From contig BSBN01000297.1 of the NCBI GenBank assembly GCA_027924645.1, positions 8,680,001 to 8,744,000 on the forward strand: a DNA stretch of 64,000 nucleotides. The letters run 5' to 3'. This DNA is from Cunninghamia lanceolata. Taxonomy: Eukaryota; Streptophyta; Pinopsida; Cupressales; Cupressaceae. The notes beneath the pieces are model-generated. The model was not told the DNA's origin and searched no databases. It saw only the letters and a list, made by a program, of their open reading frames with translations. The translations under genes were made by a program, and so were the position numbers. This document shows, piece after piece, positions 58,201-64,000 of the stretch (position 1 is its first letter; every line of letters starts with the position of its first letter).

Positions 58201-58740
58201 TCAAGATGCTCCTATAGCTCTAAAGCCAACAAAGAAAATGATCAAGATGATATTGAATGAGTATCAGTATGTGAATGGTGAGAATCAGAGAATGCAGGCA
58301 AAGATTGATTCTTTTGCCACTTTCAAACACCAGTTCATTCCATCAATCCTAATAGAGGATGAAAAGATGAAGGATTTTGATGTGTGGAAGGATGAGTTTG
58401 GTCATACAGTTTCTAAGGTCATGGAATTTTTGAAAAAGTATGAAGATATCAATATTCTTAGCTTCAACAACATTTTGGACAGATTAATTGGTTTGGATGT
58501 TAGATATACAAAGTTTGTAATTCATGTCAAAGCATTGCTGAACAAAAGGTGGAAGGATCCCTAGGCCAACTTGCTCCAAATTCAAGATTATAAGTGGCCT
58601 AAGGATTATGCTATGTTTCAATGGCAACAGAGGTATCTTCAAGTTGATGAATAGATAGGCTATACGTACAGGGGAGCAATGAACATCATGGCCTCATGAC
58701 TACACAATATACCAATGGGAGAAAGAGTATTTGGCTCCTC
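55209..58740 (+). pseudogene. third retroelement aORF pseudogene
   Basis: Starts at ATG 55209 (MTPKKIESVSKSTDPLL). A frameshift near 55285 leads into the longest open piece (to 56059). The block with EYDFVTFI..FKYYSLLCHLIFYQ is at 55862-56029; the block IIRVYGCTQPP..FLEFMWQM is at 56305-56400. Both have counterparts in the 15.7-19.6 kb pseudogene, and the first also in the 31.9-35.1 kb one. Downstream are acidic helical segments (57006-57611), a coiled coil (57756-58030) and a helical tail to about 58690. Stops are largely TAG (for example near 56095 and 56257). No CCHC knuckle, RT or integrase is seen. It might be part of an LTR element, but no LTR pair was found. The N-terminal domain vaguely recalls the 'putative plant transposon protein' domains; this is unverified. 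Confidence 0.65.
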
Positions 58741-59675
58741 CAGAAGAATAGGGCCTTGAAGATGTTGTAGTGGAAGAACCAAGCCTTCAAACACTCTATC
58801 ATTGAGAGGGAGACTTTGCCAGATCAGGATGATCATGGGTCTCCTATGTTGATTAACAAACTACAAGTGTATTGCAAGTGTTGCAGGCTTCCGATCAATA
58901 TCGTCTACTTTCTCTGTTTTCTTTTAATTGTGATTTAAGCAAAATTAATGTTTAGTTTATACGAAGAGGCATGAATTTTGAAAAGATGCCATATTTGTAA
59001 TGGTCTGAAGATTGTTTCTTCTCTTATAAAAGAGAAACCAAGACCAAATTTTGATATCATCATCATAGGCATTTATAGAAACATATATGAGGAGACTTCT
59101 ATTATATTGTAATATCTATTTGAAGCAATCAATGGAGAAGAAGATTTAATCTAGTGCTTGAATTCTTGTTAAGATATCTAAGAGATCATTTCTTTGCTTG
59201 TAATGAGGAGGCTTAGTTCACCTAATGTTAAGATATCTATATGTATTATTAAATCATAGATGTTCGATATTGTTTCCTTCACACAAGCATATTTAATGCA
59301 CGTGGAGGCTAGAATCTATATTACAAACTAAAGCTATCATCTAGGACATACAAGGAAAGTCTAGCATCTAGAAAACATATAGGACATACAAGAAATTATA
59401 TTCTAACTAAACAAAATTAATTTCAACCAAAGTAAGAAAACTAAGAAGAATAATTGAACCTAACTTTAAATGCACTTCAAATCAACAGTGAACATCTTAG
59501 GTTTTGTATACAATGTACCAGCAGAATAATGATAATTACATTCAGAAATGTATTAGTAAAACAATAGTGAATAAGCATACCTATACTCGGATCTTTATTA
59601 CATTCAATAATAAATTACACCATACATATAACCAAAATTTAGGTGAAAATATAACCTCTTAAGGTGACAAGTTAG
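58741..59675. other. non-coding stretch
   Basis: No gene recognised between the aORF segment and the 3' end of the TNP2-like gene. Confidence 0.45.
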
Positions 59676-62600
59676 TTAAGGTGACAAAACATCATCAAAA
59701 TCATTTGCATTGCCAGCAAGCTCAGAATCCTGATCACTCATGTCTGCATCTTCTTGATTTTATTCGTCATCCTCATATATGACATGTTGTTCATTCTCTC
59801 TCCCAATCTCTTCATTGGTAATCAAAATCTCTTCTTCAAACACTCCATCATCATCTTCATCCACTTATTCGAATGTTTCTTGTAAATTAACATATGGCCC
59901 ATAAGGCATTATATTGACAACTTCCATGAATTTTTGTCTGGAACAAGACTTTGTTTGAATGACATACAGCCATCCTGGGCTTCTTACATCATCAATTAGA
60001 AATGATTGATTAATTTGAAGAGGGGAAACATACGGCTCATCCATCTCTAATAAAAATTGCCCTATATTTGCGTGTACAAATCCATACTCATCAAATTGTA
60101 CTGTGGATGGTCAAATCCACTGACATTTTAATACTATAGGACTATTTTCACCAAAATCCACTTGAATAATTTCTTGGATGAATCCAACATAAAATTTCTT
60201 CTCAGTTTCGTGAAGAAATTCAACACTAACAACACAATCACAATTTGTCTTTCCTTTGTCTTTTTCTTCCACTCTGAAATGACTACCATAGGCCCACATT
60301 CCACTAAAACACATAGCCCATATATGTGGAGATTGTGAAAGATCACTTTCCTCCGTTGTTACATCTTGAGCTTCTTCTTTTGCATCACTGACTACATTAG
60401 AAATCTATTCTTCAAATTTTGGAAAAGAATCACCTCTAATCAAATCATGATGTTTGCACTTTTGAGGTTGATGTTGCATCCAAGTTTGTTTCTCTTCTTC
60501 AGATTTTCTACATAGAATATTAACATACAAATAGTAAGATTAATAATATAAATGTGTAAATGCAATTGAGTAAATAAACTATTGTGTAATTTTTTTTGAC
60601 CTATGCCACTTATTGAACAAAGTTGTGTTTTGAAGAATATAGGCATGTATCACACTTCTTTCTTGATGTGATAGCTTGAAGCAACATCCATTGCCTTCTA
60701 ATACTTCACCTACAACTCTTTCATCTTTGTCATCATCCCATACAAGTTGATTGACATTTTTAAAATCCTTCATATATTCTGTGCAAAATCACATGGCCTC
60801 TTACATTGAATATCCATCAGACATGCTGCCTTCTGATTTTGTCCTAGTACAAACAATTTTTTTCAAAACCTTCATATATCATTCTATAGGATACATCCAT
60901 CTATTGGGCCATAATGCTCTAGTTCATATTCTAGATGTATCAAAAGATGCATAGAAATGTTAAAGATTGTTAGTGGAAATTCCTGTTCCAATAGATAAAG
61001 GACATAAACAACCTCCTCCCTCAAACTATCAAAGTTTGAAGGATCTAATACATGTAAACTCATTCTCTTTAATATTAGGCCCAACCTTATAACTGCCAAT
61101 CTTGGCCCCTTTGCCAAACTTGATATATTTGCCACAATAGGTAAAATATTCTCGATTATGACATGATAGTCATGGGTCTTGAGGCCTCTTAAGCCATTAA
61201 TGTCAGTTTGGCTTCTAATACTACTCCTTACATATCCAGTGGGAAAGCGAGTTTGAGACAACAACTGTAAGAATTGTGCCTATTGTTCCTTTGTCCAGAC
61301 ATAAGGAGCACTAGGTTTTCTATATTTTTCATCAACACATTTTTCAACCCAAATATTTTGATGAATCTTTAGTTGTCGAAAGTCTTCACGTGATGAAACA
61401 GTATCAAAAGCACCAAAAAGAATTTCTATAATAGCATAGGCTATATTTTTCTAAGTATGCATAAAGTCAATAGTATGCCTAATGGCTATATCCTTAAAGT
61501 ATGGCAACTTATAGAATATGCACAACCATTTTACACCGCTTTTCCTATATGGATCATAGCTACTACCAGCAATCCCATCATTTTCAATAAATGACATTCT
61601 TTTTATTTCCATTCTCAACAATGTAATCACTTGTTATTAGCAATGATGCTTCACGATTCTCTTCTTGACCATTGAAACATGTTTTTTGTTGATGATATGA
61701 ATGATCCATTTTAAGGTAAGCACGATGTCCACAACAAATATACTTAAGCAAACTTCTTGAGGGCCTCACAAAATCCTTAAAGTTGCAAGCATGACATCCA
61801 TGGTATCCATGAACACTAAGACCGGACAATGTGCCATATGCAGGACGATCATGAATCATAAACAATAAGGAATCTCTTAAAGTGAATTTGATTGTTCAAT
61901 GACCATGCCTTAAAGATTGAATTGCTTCAATTCCTTTCCACAATTCCATTATCTCATCATGTAATGGCTCTAGATAAGCATCGATTGTATCTGAAGTCAC
62001 ACTTTTCTTTCCTGATATAATCAATGATAGCATTAAGAAAAATGGTTTAGTTGCTAACCATGGAGGCAAGTTATAATTTATTAAAAACACTGGCCAAGTT
62101 GACCATTTAGTACTTTGATCTAAGAATCAGTTCACTCCATCTAGAGCCAAACCCAACCTTATATTACAAGGATCTTGAGAAAAATCAAGCCATCTGTTAT
62201 CAAATTCCATCCACGTCTTAGAATTTGGCACATGTCATTGTTTTCCATTGGTGCTCTTATTTTGGGCATGCCATTGCATAAGTTTAGCAATGTCTCTACA
62301 CCTATAGATTCAGAGTAATTGTGGGACTATTGGAAAGTGGTGAAGAACCTTTCTAGGAACCATAGATGATTTCAACCCTTGTCTATACCTTGCTTCATGA
62401 CATTTCACACATTCACTCTCACTTGCAAGATTATTGCGAAATAATACATAACCATTCACACATGTGTGGATGTTTTCATACCCTAAGCCTAGATTAGTGA
62501 TTTGTTTTTTACATTGACTTTGTTTTGTTGGAAACGTGGAGTCATGTGGTAACAACAAACTTAATAATACCAATAACTGATCTATAGTCTCATTTGTCCA

Positions 62601-62882
62601 ACCATGCACCACTTGTAAGTTAAGAATTTGAGGGATTGTTGTCAAATGAATTAACTTGCAATTAGCATACACAGGCTTTAAAGCATCCTCCATCGACTTG
62701 GCCCAATTATCATCTAGACTCTCATTCAACATTCTATCAACTTCAAACCCTTTATCTAACATTATTGCCTCTTCATCTATGTTCAGTGCCACTTCATCTA
62801 TGTTTGTTGTCTCTTCATCTCTCACACTATGCAATTCTATCATATCTTCATAATAATTATAATCCCAAGGGCTTAGACCACT
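59676..62882 (-). pseudogene. CACTA TNP2-like transposase, decayed and interrupted
   Basis: Minus strand. The piece at 62882-62310 matches the Transposase_21 N-terminal region: IDQLLVLLSLLLPHDSTFP, GLGYENIHTC, ESECVKCHEARY and VPRKVLHHFPIVPQL. The core follows with GYHGCHACNF near 61790. The DUF4218-type part at 61264-60884 has SLREEVVYVLYLLEQEFP and HLEYELEHYGPIDG. A DUF4216-type part near 60300-59990 has GMWAYGSHFRVEE and SPGWLYVIQTKS. The frame ends at the stop 59678-59676 after an acidic tail. The gene would encode the transposase that cuts the CACTA ends. Stops and frameshifts (notably 61580-61280) inactivate it, and an LTR at 62883 splits it; the N-terminal part lies beyond the window or is lost. 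Confidence 0.85.
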
Positions 62883-63957
62883 TGTAGACACCCAAAAATG
62901 ACCAAGTCATCGCATCACTTGAATTTCATCTAATCTATCGCATCACCTACATTTCAACATTAATTGAATAATCTAATTATTTAATTAATTTCATCAAATT
63001 CTTTCAAAATTCCTAAATTTAACATTAATTGAATAAATCCTCTTTATTTAATTAATTTCATTAAATTTCTCTTTATTCTTCCAAAATTAAATAATTTTTA
63101 TTATTTAATTAAATCATTATCCTCTTTCGAAATTCACATCCACATTAATTAAATAAAATCCAATTATTTAATTAATTCATCTAATTTCTATCTTATCTAT
63201 AATTAAATTATTTACATTATTTAATTAAATCACTTATTCTTCTAAATTTAAATAAATCATGCAAATTTATTTAAATTGTCTCAATCCTCTAAAAATAAAT
63301 AAAATCAAATATTTTATTTATAATCTTCTGTTCCTCTATCATGCACAATCAATTAAATAAATTTATTTATTTAATTTCAGTTATCTTTCCAATTCCTCTT
63401 AAAATATCTTGTTAACTCATGTGCACAATCAGTCTTATTTTTAGAACTCTAAAAAAGACATAATTACAAGTTGAGTTATCTATTCAATCAATCTTGTTTT
63501 CATCATATTTTACTAAAAATATCCTTATGGATTGACACATGTCGTATGCACATTCATCCTGGTTATTTGTTTTATCTCCTTCGTTGATTCTTTTAAATTA
63601 TCTGGACCGTTGATTGATCTCTATTGAAACCTATATAAACCCCCCTCATCTCCTTCACAAATCCTCTTCGATCACTTATTCTTGGCATACTTAATAGCGC
63701 TTTGAGCATACATCGCATCGATTGAGCAACTTCACGATCTTTTGACATTGATCTTCGAGCACTCTACTTGCTTGTTGTAAACATGGTTTCGCAGCACTAT
63801 TGAACAATCCACATTCATCCAAAGGGAACAATACAAATCTTGGTAAAAGATTTCATATTTCATTGATTTATTAGTAATGGCTTTTATTTAGATTCGTTCT
63901 CTTTATGTTATTGGTTTTTGATTTTGTTAGTTTATCATAGTCAATTTTCCTCATACA
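62883..63957 (+). repeat. left LTR of an element continuing past the window
   Basis: Begins TGTAGACACCC directly inside the TNP2-like coding sequence and ends near 63957 (CTCATACA). A primer-site-like sequence follows. It holds several diverged copies of an AATTGAATAA/TTTAATTAATTTCA module (62960-63380). The right copy and target duplication are outside the window; the left flanking pentamer is CCACT. Confidence 0.7.
63633..63639 (+). promoter_or_regulatory. TATA box in the LTR at the window end
   Basis: CCTATATAAACCCCCC contains TATATAA about 325 bp before the LTR end, the usual distance for an LTR promoter. Confidence 0.65.
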
Positions 63958-63962
63958 CATTC

Positions 63963-63978
63963 TGGCATGCCCGGTGGG
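63963..63978 (+). other. probable primer-binding site at the window end
   Basis: TGGCATGCCCGGTGGG lies a few bases after the LTR end. Sequences of this kind follow the 5' LTR of many plant Ty3/Gypsy elements. Confidence 0.55.
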
Positions 63979-64000
63979 ACCCACTAATCCCTCTTTTTCT

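Larger units (their letters stand above)
42633..62882 (-). mobile_element. candidate CACTA (En/Spm) transposon, extends past nested insertions
   Basis: The left end begins CACTAGTATAGAAAC, followed by 0.5 kb of subterminal repeats, as in CACTA elements. Two minus-strand genes of the CACTA type lie further right: a TNPA/Ptta-like gene (51.9-53.4 kb) and a TNP2-like transposase (59.7-62.9 kb). Their order (TNP2 first, then the TNPA-like gene, then the end with subterminal repeats) fits one element read right to left. It is interrupted by an LTR element (44401-49885), probably by the aORF segment (54.2-58.7 kb), and by an LTR at 62883. The right terminus is not visible in the window. That all parts belong to one element is inference. 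Confidence 0.55.

Overview
The window looks like intergenic DNA from a large, AT-rich seed-plant genome, most likely a conifer. The reasons are dense nested LTR retrotransposons, CACTA and hAT DNA transposons, a Penelope-like element with a GIY-YIG nuclease (PLEs of this kind in land plants are known mainly from conifers), and long arrays of diverged tandem repeats. No rRNA, tRNA, CRISPR array or prokaryotic operon was seen. Almost every long reading frame is a decayed transposon gene.

The one intact gene that looks like a host gene is an intronless 179-codon frame at 9356-9895 (+). It has a TATA box 110 bp upstream. It encodes a signal peptide followed by five GPNPG-type repeats, as expected of a precursor for small secreted signalling peptides. 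I could not assign it to a named family. A roughly 244-bp tandem repeat begins in its 3' flank (9.99-11.45 kb) and is followed by a 430-bp satellite (11.64-15.65 kb).

Layout: 0.8-3.9 kb, truncated Copia element (-) with 5' LTR, primer site, gag and protease; 3.9-5.4 kb, Penelope-like pseudogene (+); 5.4-7.2 kb, T-rich DNA with short tandem repeats; 8.7-9.9 kb, promoter repeats and the peptide gene; 10-15.65 kb, two tandem arrays; 15.7-19.6 kb, decayed coiled-coil/G-patch retroelement ORF (+); 21.0-24.0 kb, hAT transposase pseudogene (-); 27.1-42.2 kb, Copia-like element with 0.72-kb LTRs, into which a 7.5-kb Sirevirus-like element (28953-36466, TSD TTTTC) has inserted; 42.6 kb to beyond 62.9 kb, apparent CACTA element (-) carrying a TNPA-like gene (51.9-53.4 kb) and a TNP2-like transposase (59.7-62.9 kb), broken by an LTR element at 44401-49885 (TSD CTATG), an aORF-bearing segment at 54.2-58.7 kb and an LTR starting at 62883.

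Three results stand out: the multi-peptide precursor; a protein family ('aORF') shared by three retroelement segments at 15.7-19.6, 31.9-35.1 and 55.2-58.7 kb, one of which lies in an LTR element that has gag but no pol; and a run of six short hairpins at 49.43-49.59 kb whose stems differ by compensatory changes. Coordinates of pseudogenes and nested elements come from reading by eye. LTR boundaries supported by TG..CA ends, primer sites, polypurine tracts and target-site duplications are the firmest.
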